Below are positions 6,206-14,778 of a DNA stretch of 35,583 bases, one piece after another (the stretch's first letter is position 1; the number at the start of each line of letters is the position of its first letter). The stretch covers positions 1 through 35,583 of the forward strand of contig JAOPWZ010000096.1 of assembly GCA_025965435.1 (NCBI GenBank), written 5' to 3'. Made by a program: the position numbers and the translations under genes. The notes beneath the pieces were generated by a model. It made no database searches, was not told where the DNA came from, and saw only the letters and a program-made list of their open reading frames with translations. Source of the stretch: Aeromicrobium sp. Its GTDB lineage: Bacteria > Actinomycetota > Actinomycetes > Propionibacteriales > Nocardioidaceae.

Positions 6206-7476
6206 GCCTGCTCGCCCTGTGCCTGATCATCACAGCCCTTCTGGTGCTCCGGGTACCGATCGCCTTCGCCTTCGCCGGTCCGTGCCTGCTGTACATGATC
6301 ACGACCGACCAGTCACTGGGCCTCGCCCTGCGGCTGGTCGCCAACTCGACCGCCAGCTTCCCACTGCTCGCGGTGCCACTGTTCATCCTGCTCGGCTGCC
6401 TGGCCAACCACGCGGGCATCGCCGAGCGCCTCTTCGACTTCGCCCTCGCCCTGCTGGGCCGGGTACGCGGCAGCCTCGGCTACGTCAGCATCGGCGTCAG
6501 CCTCGGCTTCTCCTGGATGAGCGGCTCGGCCGTCGCCGACGCCGCGGCGGTCGGCAAGGTCCAGATCCCGGCGATGCTGCGCAACGGCTACTCCCGCAAG
6601 TTCGCGCTGGGTGTCACGGGCGCGGCGTCCTTGATCGCCCCCGTCATGCCGCCCAGCATCCCGGCGGTCATCTACGCCGGGCTGGCCGGGGTGTCGACCG
6701 GCGCGCTGTTCGCCGCCTCCGTGGTGCCGGCCCTGCTCATGGCCCTCGGCCTGGCGATCGTCGTGTTCATCTGGGTGCGCCGCGACGACTCGATCCAGCG
6801 CACGGAGTTCAGCTGGCCCCGGGTCCTCGAGACGGGCAAGCGGGTGATCGCGCCGCTGGGCGCGCCGGTCATCATCCTGGGCGGGATCCTGGGCGGGATC
6901 TTCACCCCGACCGAGGCTGCCGCGGTCGGCGCCGCCTACATGGCGCTGCTCGGCCTCGCGTACCGGACGCTCTCCCTGCGCGACATGCCCAAGGTGCTCG
7001 TCGAGGCCGCCCTGATCACCGGCAGCATCATGCTGATCGTCGCGACGGCCAACCTGCTCGGCTACATACTCGCCCGCGAGCAGGTGCCCCAGGAGCTGTC
7101 CGAGCTCGTCCTCGGGTGGACCGACGACGCCGTGGTGTTCATGCTGCTGGTCTTCCTGCTCTCGATGGTGCTGGGCACCGCCCTCGACGCAATCGCCGTG
7201 CTGACGCTCACCGTCCCGATCCTGCTCCCGATCAGTGCGCAGTACGACGTCGACCCGATCGCGCTCGGTGTCCTGATGATCCTGTCGCAGATGATCGGGT
7301 TGCTCACACCGCCCGTCGGAACCGTCATCTTCGTGCTGCAGGCCATCGCGAAGGCACGGATGTCCGAGGTCTTCTGGGGTGCTCTGCCCTTCATGGTGCC
7401 GCTGCTCCTGCTGTGCTTCGCGATCATCTTCTGGCCGGACGCGATCCTCTACCTGCCCGAGAGGCTGAACCTGTGA
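6202..7476 (+). CDS. dctM: TRAP transporter large permease DctM
   Basis: At 424 residues the length is normal for DctM. The protein is a succession of hydrophobic segments with family motifs: PIAFAFAGPCLLY near the start, LAVPLFILLGCLANHAGIAERLF, GSAVADAAAVGKVQIPAM (the substrate-path loop), IAPVMPPSIPAVIYA, GIFTPTEAAAVGAAYMALLG and ILSQMIGLLTPPVGTVIFV. It carries out Na+-coupled import of the ligand handed over by DctP. ATG at 6202 overlaps the dctQ stop; its own stop overlaps the GTG of the dehydrogenase, so stoichiometry is set by translational coupling. Confidence 0.93.
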   Translation: MSLLALCLIITALLVLRVPIAFAFAGPCLLYMITTDQSLGLALRLVANSTASFPLLAVPLFILLGCLANHAGIAERLFDFALALLGRVRGSLGYVSIGVSLGFSWMSGSAVADAAAVGKVQIPAMLRNGYSRKFALGVTGAASLIAPVMPPSIPAVIYAGLAGVSTGALFAASVVPALLMALGLAIVVFIWVRRDDSIQRTEFSWPRVLETGKRVIAPLGAPVIILGGILGGIFTPTEAAAVGAAYMALLGLAYRTLSLRDMPKVLVEAALITGSIMLIVATANLLGYILAREQVPQELSELVLGWTDDAVVFMLLVFLLSMVLGTALDAIAVLTLTVPILLPISAQYDVDPIALGVLMILSQMIGLLTPPVGTVIFVLQAIAKARMSEVFWGALPFMVPLLLLCFAIIFWPDAILYLPERLNL

Positions 7477-8399
7477 ACGGGCGACGGTCGTACGTCGCAG
7501 GGCTGCTCGGTCAGGGCATCAAGTCCTCGCTGACCCCTGAGATGCACGAGCGTGAGGCCGCCCGGCAGGGGCTTCGCTACGTCTACACGATCGTCGACCT
7601 CGACGAGTCGCGCTCGGACGACCAGCGCCTGGCCGACCTGCTGGCGGCCGCCGTCGAGCTCGGCTTCGACGGGCTCAACGTCACCCACCCGTTCAAGCAG
7701 GCGATGGTCCCCCTCGTCGACCTGGTGGCCGCCGACGTGGACGCGATCGGCGCGCTCAACACCGTGCTGGTCGACCACGGCGTGACGACCGGCCACAACA
7801 CCGACGTCACCGGCTTCGGCCGGGCGTTCGCCGAAGGGCTGCCCGGCGCCGCGCTCGACGAGGTCATCCTGCTGGGCGCCGGCGGTGCGGGCACCGCGGT
7901 GGCCCACGCACTCGCCCGTCACGGCGTGCGCCGTCTCGTCGTCATCGACCCCGACGGGGACCGGGCCGACCGGTTGCGCCACACCCTCGCTCGCGGCACG
8001 TCCCCCGTGGAGATCGTCACCGACCCCGACGGTGGCCTCACGGCGGCGATCAGCACCGCGAACGGACTGGTCAACGCCACACCCGTGGGGATGGCCGCCC
8101 ATCCCGGCACCCCGTTGCCGGTCGACCTGCTGCGCGCCGACCTGTGGGTCGCCGACATCGTCTACCGCCCGTTGCTGACGGAGTTCTTGCGCGCCGCCGA
8201 CGAGCGCGGCTGCCGCACCCTCACCGGCGCCGGCATGGCCGTCCACCAGGCCGCCGACGCCTTCGAGCTGATCACCGGCCGCGTCGCCGACCGCGCGGCG
8301 ATGTTCCGCGACTTCGACGAGCTGGTCGCCGCCGAGGCACCCGACGCCCCGACACCGAATGCACCACCCCCGCAACACCCCGAGGAGAGGATCCACTGA
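7473..8399 (+). CDS. NAD-type quinate/shikimate dehydrogenase
   Basis: The 308-residue protein belongs to the AroE superfamily. Substrate-domain motifs are present: SSLTPEMHE (shikimate binding), GLNVTHPFKQ with the catalytic Lys75, GALNTV (Asn96) and GHNTDVTGF with the catalytic Asp111. The nucleotide-binding motif is GAGGAG (136-140 region). An Asp (D159, VVIDPD) at the end of the second Rossmann strand suggests NAD+ rather than NADP+. The sequence recalls the Corynebacterium quinate/shikimate dehydrogenase (QsuD-like) more than biosynthetic AroE. It would oxidise shikimate to 3-dehydroshikimate, or quinate to 3-dehydroquinate. GTG start at 7473 overlaps the dctM stop. A C-terminal Pro/Ala-rich tail of about 20 residues is unusual. 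Confidence 0.85.
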   Translation: MNGRRSYVAGLLGQGIKSSLTPEMHEREAARQGLRYVYTIVDLDESRSDDQRLADLLAAAVELGFDGLNVTHPFKQAMVPLVDLVAADVDAIGALNTVLVDHGVTTGHNTDVTGFGRAFAEGLPGAALDEVILLGAGGAGTAVAHALARHGVRRLVVIDPDGDRADRLRHTLARGTSPVEIVTDPDGGLTAAISTANGLVNATPVGMAAHPGTPLPVDLLRADLWVADIVYRPLLTEFLRAADERGCRTLTGAGMAVHQAADAFELITGRVADRAAMFRDFDELVAAEAPDAPTPNAPPPQHPEERIH

Positions 8400-9439
8400 T
8401 GGCAACCAGATCCAACAGGCAAGGCACTCGGCGTGCCGCGGTCATGACCGCCTGCGCCGTTGTGCCACTCATCGTGCTCGCCGCGTGCGGAGGGGACGAC
8501 GACGGCGGAGATGACGGTGGCGGTGGCAAGGACATCGAGATCTCCCTCGCGCACAGCTACACCGAGACCCAGCCGCAGCACCGCTGCGGCGCGAAGGTCA
8601 TCGCCGACGAGGTGGAGGCGGCCGACGCCGGCATGAAGGTCGAGATCTTCGCGTCCAGCCAGCTCGGTGGCGATGCCGACCGCATCGCGTCGGTGGTCTC
8701 CGGCGACATCGACATGGACATCCAGGGGGCATCCGCCCTCGGCGCGGTGTACGAGCCGGTTGCCGTCCTCGACGCGGCATACGCCTTCGACGACAGCGAC
8801 CACCTGGCCCGCTACTTCGAGAGCGGCGCGGCCGACGACCTCGTCGCGGGATTCGCCGAGGAGGCCGGGGTGCAGACCCTCGGTGCCTGGTCGGCCGGCA
8901 TGCGGCACTTCACCGCCAATGAACCGATCCGCACCCCGGACGACCTCGACGGCCTGCGGATGCGGTTCCCGAACTCGCCGCAGTTCCTCATGAACGCCGA
9001 GGCCTTGGGTGCCGATGCGACCGAGGTGGCCTATGAGGAGCTGTTCCTGGCCCTTCAACAAGGCACGGTCGACGGCCAGGAGAACCCGATCACCAACATC
9101 GACTCGATCAGCCTGCAGGAGGTGCAGGACTACCTGAGCCTGTCGAGCCACCAGGCCAACTCCAACCTCATCATCATCGGTGAGGTGTGGAACGAGCTGT
9201 CGCAGGAGCAGAAGGACGTCCTGCAGGCGGCCGTCGACAAGGCCGTGGCCGAAGTTCCCGGGTGCGTCGCCGACGACGAGAAGAAGATCCTCGACGGCTG
9301 GAAGGAGGACGGCGAGATCGAGATCATCGACGACGTCGACGTGGAGGCCTTCCGCACCCAGATCGACGCCTACCTGCGCGACAACTTCGACGAGGAGCAG
9401 CTCGCCGTCTACGAGGGCATCCGGGGCGCGGCGCAATGA
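8399..9439 (+). CDS. dctP: TRAP transporter substrate-binding lipoprotein DctP
   Basis: The 346-residue protein starts with a charged n-region, a hydrophobic stretch and the lipobox VLAAC (Cys30), followed by a flexible Gly/Asp linker (GGDDDGGDDGGGG). The mature domain has DctP features: ISLAHSYTETQPQH, VEIFASSQLGGDADRIASVVSGDIDM, LDGLRMRFPNSPQF and VDGQENPITNI, the latter containing the segment that in this family holds the ligand-carboxylate-binding Arg (R979-like position around LRMRF). As a lipoprotein it would be tethered to the outer face of the membrane, as expected in a monoderm. Context suggests shikimate, quinate or dehydroshikimate as ligand. Start and stop both overlap neighbouring genes (TGATG and ATGA). 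Confidence 0.92.
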   Translation: MATRSNRQGTRRAAVMTACAVVPLIVLAACGGDDDGGDDGGGGKDIEISLAHSYTETQPQHRCGAKVIADEVEAADAGMKVEIFASSQLGGDADRIASVVSGDIDMDIQGASALGAVYEPVAVLDAAYAFDDSDHLARYFESGAADDLVAGFAEEAGVQTLGAWSAGMRHFTANEPIRTPDDLDGLRMRFPNSPQFLMNAEALGADATEVAYEELFLALQQGTVDGQENPITNIDSISLQEVQDYLSLSSHQANSNLIIIGEVWNELSQEQKDVLQAAVDKAVAEVPGCVADDEKKILDGWKEDGEIEIIDDVDVEAFRTQIDAYLRDNFDEEQLAVYEGIRGAAQ

Positions 9440-10428
9440 CGTCGACGGCGACCGTCCAGAGCTTCGGCGGGCCGGTCTCCGTGGACGATCTGGGAGTCAC
9501 CCTGATGCACGAGCACGTCTTCGTCGGCCATCCCGAGCTCGACCTGAACTTCCCCGACCCGGAGTGGGACGAGGCAGACCTGGTCGAGACGGCCGTCGCC
9601 GGGCTCGAACGCCTGTGGGAGCTCGGTATCCGCACGGTCGTCGACCTGACGGTGCTGGGCCTGGGACGTGACGTCGCGCGAGTCGCGCGGGTTGCGGCGC
9701 GGACCCGCGTCCAGGTCGTCGGGTCGACCGGCTACTACACCGCCGACGTGCTCCCGGGCTACTTCCAGACCCACGGGCCGGGGCTGCTGGTCGACGGTCC
9801 CGACCCGCTGGTGGAGTTCTTCGTGCGCGACATCGAGCACGGCATGGCCGGCACGGGCGTACGGGCCGGGATGCTCAAGGTCGTCACCGACCGGCCGGGG
9901 CTCACGCCGGACGTCCGCCGCGTCATCGCCGCGGCAGCGGAGGCGCACCTGCGGACGGGTGTGCCGATCACGACCCACACGCATGCGCCGTCGCGCAACG
10001 GGCGCGAGCAGCTGGCCCTGTTCCGCACGCTGGGGGTGGCACCCGAGCGGCTGGTGATCGGCCACTGCGGCGACACGGACGACCTGGACTACCTGCGCGA
10101 GCTGATGGACGCCGGTGCGACGATCGGCATGGACCGCTTCGGCATGGAGCACGTCCTGCCCGACGACGTCCGGGTCGCCACGGTGCTGGCGCTGGTGTCG
10201 CAGGGCTACGCCGATCGTATGGTCCTGTCGCACGACGCGGCGTTCTTCAGCCGCGTGACACCGCCGTCGTGGCGTGCGGAGCACGCACCGCACTGGCACA
10301 TGGAGAACATCTCCCGGCGCATCCTCGCCCTGCTGCTCGAGGGCGGCGCGAGCGAGGACGACGTCCGCCAGATGCTCGTGCTGACCCCCGCGCGGCTGCT
10401 CGCGCCGACGACAGGAGAGACCCGATGA
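9436..10428 (+). CDS. Phosphotriesterase-family metal hydrolase (probable lactonase/esterase)
   Basis: The 330-residue TIM barrel shows the complete binuclear metal site of the phosphotriesterase family: H25-E-H27 (LMHEHVF), K148 as the carboxylated bridging Lys (GMLKVVTD), H181 (TTHTHA), H210 (IGHCGD) and D267 (LSHDAAFF). Members of this family in metabolic operons are usually lactonases or carboxylic ester hydrolases rather than true phosphotriesterases. The gene sits inside the shikimate operon with ATGA overlaps on both sides. It may open a lactone or release shikimate/quinate from an ester before or after uptake. No signal peptide is seen, so it acts in the cytoplasm. The substrate is unknown; the role is inference from context. 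Confidence 0.85.
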   Translation: MTSTATVQSFGGPVSVDDLGVTLMHEHVFVGHPELDLNFPDPEWDEADLVETAVAGLERLWELGIRTVVDLTVLGLGRDVARVARVAARTRVQVVGSTGYYTADVLPGYFQTHGPGLLVDGPDPLVEFFVRDIEHGMAGTGVRAGMLKVVTDRPGLTPDVRRVIAAAAEAHLRTGVPITTHTHAPSRNGREQLALFRTLGVAPERLVIGHCGDTDDLDYLRELMDAGATIGMDRFGMEHVLPDDVRVATVLALVSQGYADRMVLSHDAAFFSRVTPPSWRAEHAPHWHMENISRRILALLLEGGASEDDVRQMLVLTPARLLAPTTGETR

Positions 10429-12251
10429 CCCTGCGGACGTCGATCGCGACGGTGTGCCTGAGCGGCACGCTCTCGGACAAGCTGCGAGCCGCGGCCGAGG
10501 CCGGCTTCGACGGGGTCGAGGTCTTCGAGCCCGATCTCGTGGCGTCACCGTCCAGCCCCGAGGAGATCGCGGCCCTCGCCCACCGGCTGGGGCTCACGCT
10601 GGATCTGTACCAGCCGTTCAGGGACGCCGAGGGCGTCACCGAGGACCTCTTCGTGGATGTCCTGCGGCGGGCCCGCGCGAAGTTCGAGCTCATGGGTCGC
10701 CTCGGGATCGACACCATGCTGGTGTGCAGCAATGCCGGGACCGCCACGATCGACGACGACGAGGTGTCGGCCGACCAGCTGCGCCGCCTTGGCGACCTCG
10801 CCGCCGGTCACGGGGTGCGGCTGGCCTACGAGGCGCTGGCCTGGGGCAGGCATGTCGACGACTACCGCCGCGCCTGGCGCATCGTCGAGCTCGCGGACCA
10901 TCCCGCGGTCGGCACGTGCATCGACAGCTTCCACATCTTGTCGCGCGGGCACGATCCGGCCGCGATCGAGCAGATCCCGGGCGACAAGATCTTCTTCCTC
11001 CAGCTGGCCGACGCGCCCGCCCTCACGATGGACGTGCTGTCGTGGAGCCGACACCACCGGCTGTTCCCCGGTGAGGGCTCGTTCGATCTCGGTACGTTCC
11101 TGGGCCACGTCCTGCGCGCCGGCTACCAGGGCCCGCTCTCGCTCGAGGTCTTCAACGACACCTTCCGTCAGACTGATGTGCTCCGCACCGCGCAGCAGGC
11201 CAAGCGCTCGCTGACCTGGCTCGAGGACCAGGTCGCCCGCCGGGCGGTGGACGTCCGGCGTCCCGACCGGCCCGACGTGCTGCCCGACACGGGTCAGCCC
11301 ACGAGCATCGACTTCGTCGAGGTCAAGGCCGAGGACGCCGGTCCGGTGGACGTGCTGCTGGGGCAGCTGGGGTTCACGTTCCGAGGCCGGCACCGCAGCA
11401 AGCCGGTACGGCTGTGGACGCAGGGCAAGGCCCGGGTCGTGTGCAACGAGCAGCAGGCGCGCGACTGGGCTCCCACGCTCTCCGCGGTGGGCTTCGAGGT
11501 CGCCGACCCTGCGGCATCCGCCCGCCGTGCCGTCGCCCTCGAAGCACCGTCGGTCTTTCGCCGGAGCCTGGCGGGCGAGATGGACCTCTCGGCGTTCAGC
11601 GCCCCGGACGGCACCGAGATCTTCCTGTCACCTGCGGCCACCACCGATCCCCCGTGGGCGCAGGAGTTCGAGGACGGTGAAGAGGACGCCCGGCTCCCGC
11701 TGCTCACCGGCGTCGACCACGTCAACCTCGCGCAGCCGTGGCAGCGGTTCGACGAGGCCGTGCTGTTCTACAGCAGCGTGCTGGCGCTGCAGTCCGACAG
11801 CAGCCAGGAGGTCGCGGCGCCGAACGGGCTGGTGCGCAGCCACGTCGTCCGCAGCCACGACTGCGGCGTCCGTCTCGCCCTGAACGTGGCCCCGCTGGCG
11901 TTCGATGCCGCCGGCTTCCCGCAGCACGTCGCCTTCAGCACGAGCGACGTGCTGGCCGTCGCCCGTCGCGCCCGCGAACGAGGACTGCGCCCCCTGCCGA
12001 TCCCCGACAACTACTACGACGACCTCCTGGCACGCTTCGCGCTGCCGGCAGCCGCCGTCGCGGAGATGGCCGAGCTGGGGGTCATGTACGACCGCGACGC
12101 CACGGGCGAGTTCACCCACTTCTACACCGAGACGCTCGGCGGGGTGTTCTTCGAAGTCGTCCAGCGGGTCGACTACCAGGGCTATGGCGCCGCCAACGCC
12201 TCGGTGCGCCTCGCCGCCCAGCACCGGCGCAGCCGTCGCCTCGCCGACTGA
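10425..12251 (+). CDS. quiC: 3-dehydroshikimate dehydratase, QuiC-type with HPPD-like C-terminal domain
   Basis: The 608-residue protein fuses a sugar-phosphate-isomerase-like TIM barrel (1 to about 270) with a 4-hydroxyphenylpyruvate-dioxygenase-like VOC module (about 290-600). This is the architecture of bacterial QuiC1-type dehydratases. Metal-binding candidates in the barrel are E136 (LAYEALAWG), D167 (TCIDSFHI), Q193 (FLQLADAP) and E241 (SLEVFND). In the VOC part H432 (GVDHVNLA), H501 (PQHVAFS) and E577 (FFEVVQ) fit the HPPD metal triad, although known QuiC proteins do not act as HPPD. The barrel dehydrates 3-dehydroshikimate to protocatechuate, feeding ring cleavage. As last gene of the operon it overlaps the hydrolase gene by ATGA. 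The ring-cleavage genes must lie elsewhere. Confidence 0.9.
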   Translation: MTLRTSIATVCLSGTLSDKLRAAAEAGFDGVEVFEPDLVASPSSPEEIAALAHRLGLTLDLYQPFRDAEGVTEDLFVDVLRRARAKFELMGRLGIDTMLVCSNAGTATIDDDEVSADQLRRLGDLAAGHGVRLAYEALAWGRHVDDYRRAWRIVELADHPAVGTCIDSFHILSRGHDPAAIEQIPGDKIFFLQLADAPALTMDVLSWSRHHRLFPGEGSFDLGTFLGHVLRAGYQGPLSLEVFNDTFRQTDVLRTAQQAKRSLTWLEDQVARRAVDVRRPDRPDVLPDTGQPTSIDFVEVKAEDAGPVDVLLGQLGFTFRGRHRSKPVRLWTQGKARVVCNEQQARDWAPTLSAVGFEVADPAASARRAVALEAPSVFRRSLAGEMDLSAFSAPDGTEIFLSPAATTDPPWAQEFEDGEEDARLPLLTGVDHVNLAQPWQRFDEAVLFYSSVLALQSDSSQEVAAPNGLVRSHVVRSHDCGVRLALNVAPLAFDAAGFPQHVAFSTSDVLAVARRARERGLRPLPIPDNYYDDLLARFALPAAAVAEMAELGVMYDRDATGEFTHFYTETLGGVFFEVVQRVDYQGYGAANASVRLAAQHRRSRRLAD

Positions 12252-12347
12252 ACGTCCCTCGGTGGTCCGGGAGGGTTCCCGCCAGATCTGTCGGCGCCGC
12301 GTGCCAGACTTGCCGACCCACGTGCGAGCCCCGGCAAGAAAGCAGTC

Positions 12348-13130
12348 ATGTCACGCGATCGGCGCAACGTTGCACTTCTGGTCGGCGCGATCGCGCTGGT
12401 CGTCTTCGGATGGACGTCGTCGGGTGGGGACCAGGAGCCCGCCGCCAGCAGCCAGGACGCTCCTGCGATCCCGCCGATCGCTCCTGCCCCGGAGGCGACC
12501 GCACCGGACGTGACGGCCGGTGTGTCGTCCGACCTCGCGATCGATGCGCTCACGCGGCTGGCGGTCAAGGGGCGTGCTCCCAAGACCGGCTACTCGCGCG
12601 AGCAGTTCGGCCAGGCCTGGCGTGATCTCGATCGAAACGGCTGCGACCAACGCAACGACGTGCTCCGGCGGGACCTGTCGGAGGTCGCCGTCAAGCCCGG
12701 TACCCGTGGGTGCGTGGTCCTCACGGGCGTGCTGACCTCGCCCTACTCGGGCGAGAGCGTGCGGTTCACGCGAGGCAGCGACACGTCCTGGCAGGTGCCG
12801 ATCGATCACGTCGTCGCGTTGAGCGATGCCTGGCAGAAGGGTGCTCAGCAGTGGGACGCTGCGCAGCGCGAGGCCTTTGCCAACGACTTCCTCGAGCTGC
12901 GGGCCACCGACGTGACCACCAACTCCTCGAAGAGCGACAGCGACGCCGCGAGCTGGCTTCCGCCGCTCAAGTCCTCGCGCTGCGATCTCGTCGCCCGCCA
13001 GGTCGCCGTCAAGACCAAGTACGCCCTGTGGGTCACCCAGGCCGAGCACGACGCGATGGGTCGAGTCCTCGGTGCCTGCCCGGGCCAGCGACTCGCGTCG
13101 AGCGCCGACATCCCTCTCGCGCCGTTCTAG
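12348..13130 (+). CDS. HNH-type endonuclease family protein (DUF1524), membrane-anchored or secreted
   Basis: The 260-residue protein begins with a basic stretch and one hydrophobic segment (about 8-22), then a Pro/Ala/Ser linker to about residue 60. The C-terminal domain has the actinobacterial DUF1524/HNH pattern: VPIDHVVALSDAWQKGA (D153-H154), FANDFLELRATD and TTNSSKSDSDAASWLPP (N192, K195, W203). Such proteins are predicted extracellular nucleases related to the GmrSD C-terminal nuclease domain; true substrates are mostly untested. Paired Cys residues (around 99/122 and 212/244) could form disulfides outside the cell. It is preceded by a 96-base gap with no convincing promoter and only a weak purine-rich RBS. 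Confidence 0.85.
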   Translation: MSRDRRNVALLVGAIALVVFGWTSSGGDQEPAASSQDAPAIPPIAPAPEATAPDVTAGVSSDLAIDALTRLAVKGRAPKTGYSREQFGQAWRDLDRNGCDQRNDVLRRDLSEVAVKPGTRGCVVLTGVLTSPYSGESVRFTRGSDTSWQVPIDHVVALSDAWQKGAQQWDAAQREAFANDFLELRATDVTTNSSKSDSDAASWLPPLKSSRCDLVARQVAVKTKYALWVTQAEHDAMGRVLGACPGQRLASSADIPLAPF

Positions 13131-13175
13131 ACGCCGGGCTGTGCAAAGGTGGCAGATGAGCAGGAGAGGTGGAGC

Positions 13176-13631
13176 GTGAAACTTGATCGGGATCGTGACG
13201 ACAGCGGACGCGCGAAGCAGGCGCGTCCGCGCGATGCCCTCGGACGCCCGCTGCCGTACGGGTCCGCAGGTGTGGAGCCCGTGTCAGAGGAACCCCTCCC
13301 CCCGATGGAGACGTTGAGCTTCGCTCGGGAGCTGCTCGAGGCGGGTCGCCCGTTCGCGGCCCATGAGGTGCTGGAGGCCCGCTGGAAGGCCAGTCCCGAG
13401 GAGGAGCACATCCTGTGGCAGGGACTCGCCCAGCTGTGCGTCGGCCTGACCCACGCCGAACGTGGCAACGCCGTCGGCGCGCTCCGTCTGGTCGAGCGGG
13501 GGTCCGGCCGTCTGCTCGAGTACGCCGGCACCGAGCACCCGGTCTACGGTCTGGACCTCGCGGCGCTCGTCGCCTGCGCGAGACGCAGGGTCGACCGGCT
13601 GCGTGACCACGCCGACGGGGACGTCACCTGA
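13176..13631 (+). CDS. DUF309 domain protein
   Basis: The product has 151 residues. A C-terminal helical domain (about 47-140) carries the DUF309 signature: ARELLEAGRPFAAHEVLEARWKASPEEEHILWQGLAQLCVGLTHAERGN, with the conserved His-Glu of AAHEVLE and the Trp of ILWQGL. The function of the family is unknown. The N-terminal 45 residues are polar and poorly conserved in look. GTG at 13176 is chosen because AGGAGAGG (13162-13169) lies at the right distance; an in-frame GTG at 13149 lacks a good RBS. The App1-like gene follows after 26 bases. Confidence 0.8.
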   Translation: MKLDRDRDDSGRAKQARPRDALGRPLPYGSAGVEPVSEEPLPPMETLSFARELLEAGRPFAAHEVLEARWKASPEEEHILWQGLAQLCVGLTHAERGNAVGALRLVERGSGRLLEYAGTEHPVYGLDLAALVACARRRVDRLRDHADGDVT

Positions 13632-13645
13632 CGCAGTGGCCCCGC

Positions 13646-13651
13646 TACGGT
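13646..13651 (+). promoter_or_regulatory. Possible -10 box of a leaderless App1 transcript
   Basis: TACGGT fits TANNNT and lies six bases before the ATG at 13658, which has no Shine-Dalgarno sequence. No -35 element is clear. Confidence 0.3.
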
Positions 13652-13657
13652 GGCGGC

Positions 13658-14671
13658 ATGGGTGCGAGCCGGTGGGTCACGAACGTCGAACGGTTCCTGG
13701 AGTCGGCACACGTCCTGTCGTCCCGATCGGCACCCAGGAGCTTCCGGATCGAGCCGTACGGCGGACATGGCGGCCCCGCCGGCGTCGTCGTGCGCGGCCG
13801 GGTCCTGGACAACCCGGAGCCGTCGCGGGCGGCTGACGGCGAGGGAGTCGGTGCCGCCGTGCGCCGCAGCATGCAGAACTTCATGACCCGGGAGCTGCCC
13901 GGCGTCCCGCTCAAGGTCGAGCTCGGCGGCGCCGTCGTCGAGACCGTCTCCGACGACGACGGCTACTTCCTGGTGCGGATGCCCGCCTCCGGTCCGCTCG
14001 GGTCGCCGTGGGTGAGCGGAACGGTGTCGCTCGCCGGCGGGTACCGCGGCTTGACCGCAGCGCACGCCACCCCTGTGCAGGTCCGGGTTCCCGGTCCCGC
14101 GGCACGGGTCGGGATCATCTCGGACATCGACGACACCGTCATCAAGACCGGCGTCCAGCGAGCCGGCCAGATGGTGCTGCAGACCTTGGCGGGCTCCGAG
14201 CTGACCCGCGAGGCGTTTCCCGGTGCCGCCGAGCTGTACCGCGATCTCGTCGCGGACGTGAACCCCGTCTTCTACGTGTCGTCCAGCCCCTGGAACCTGC
14301 ATGCCTTCCTCTCTGCGTTCCTCGATCACCACGACTTCCCTCGCGGTCCCCTGCTGCTGCGTGACCTGCTCGGCACGGCCGAGGGGCGTGAGCAGAAGCA
14401 CGGGCGCATCCGCGAGATCCTCGATCTGCACCCTGACCTGCCGTTCGTGCTGATCGGCGACTCGGGTGAGAAGGACCCCGAGATCTACGCCGACATCGTC
14501 CGGTCCCACCCCGGCAGGATCCTGGCGGTGTACATCCGCGAGGTCCGCCTCGATCCCGGCGACGGGACCGTGGAGCAGATCGAGCAGGGGTGGGCGCCGG
14601 ACGTGCCGTTCGTGCTCGCTGCCGACAGCGAAGTGGTCCGCCGGCACGCGGAGACCTTGGGCCTGCTCTGA
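13658..14671 (+). CDS. App1-family (DUF2183) HAD-type phosphatase
   Basis: The 337-residue protein has a beta-rich N-terminal half (about 25-147; FRIEPYGGHGGPAGVVVRGRVLD, then a segment ending GYFLVRM) and a C-terminal HAD phosphatase domain. Motif I is SDIDDTVIKTG (D156 and D158 in DxDDT), motif II is in FYVSSSPWNL, and the later acidic motif is LIGDSGEKDPEIY. This arrangement is that of the DUF2183 family that includes the yeast phosphatidate phosphatase App1. Bacterial members are presumed phosphatases of unknown substrate; a lipid phosphate is plausible. No signal peptide or membrane segment is visible. It may share a transcript with the DUF309 gene or use its own leaderless start. Confidence 0.85.
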   Translation: MGASRWVTNVERFLESAHVLSSRSAPRSFRIEPYGGHGGPAGVVVRGRVLDNPEPSRAADGEGVGAAVRRSMQNFMTRELPGVPLKVELGGAVVETVSDDDGYFLVRMPASGPLGSPWVSGTVSLAGGYRGLTAAHATPVQVRVPGPAARVGIISDIDDTVIKTGVQRAGQMVLQTLAGSELTREAFPGAAELYRDLVADVNPVFYVSSSPWNLHAFLSAFLDHHDFPRGPLLLRDLLGTAEGREQKHGRIREILDLHPDLPFVLIGDSGEKDPEIYADIVRSHPGRILAVYIREVRLDPGDGTVEQIEQGWAPDVPFVLAADSEVVRRHAETLGLL

Positions 14672-14736
14672 GGGCCGCCCCCGGACTCCTCACGCGAGAG
14701 CGCCGCGGGGTGTGAACTAGCTGCACGAATCTGGTC

Positions 14737-14771
14737 CGATACCAAGCCGTCCGTCGCCCGGCTCGGTATCG
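14737..14771. promoter_or_regulatory. 13-bp-arm inverted repeat, probable TetR operator
   Basis: CGATACCAAGCCG (14737-14749) and CGGCTCGGTATCG (14759-14771) are complementary at 12 of 13 positions around a 9-base spacer. The right arm contains TATCGT (14767-14772), a TANNNT -10 box six bases before the ATG of tetR, which has no RBS. Binding here would block the start site, so autorepression of a leaderless tetR mRNA is likely. Confidence 0.65.
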
Positions 14772-14778
14772 TTGTCAG

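Noticed and set aside
13149-13175. Longer start of the DUF309 gene at GTG 13149
   Set aside because: No ribosome site upstream, whereas GTG 13176 follows AGGAGAGG at the right distance.
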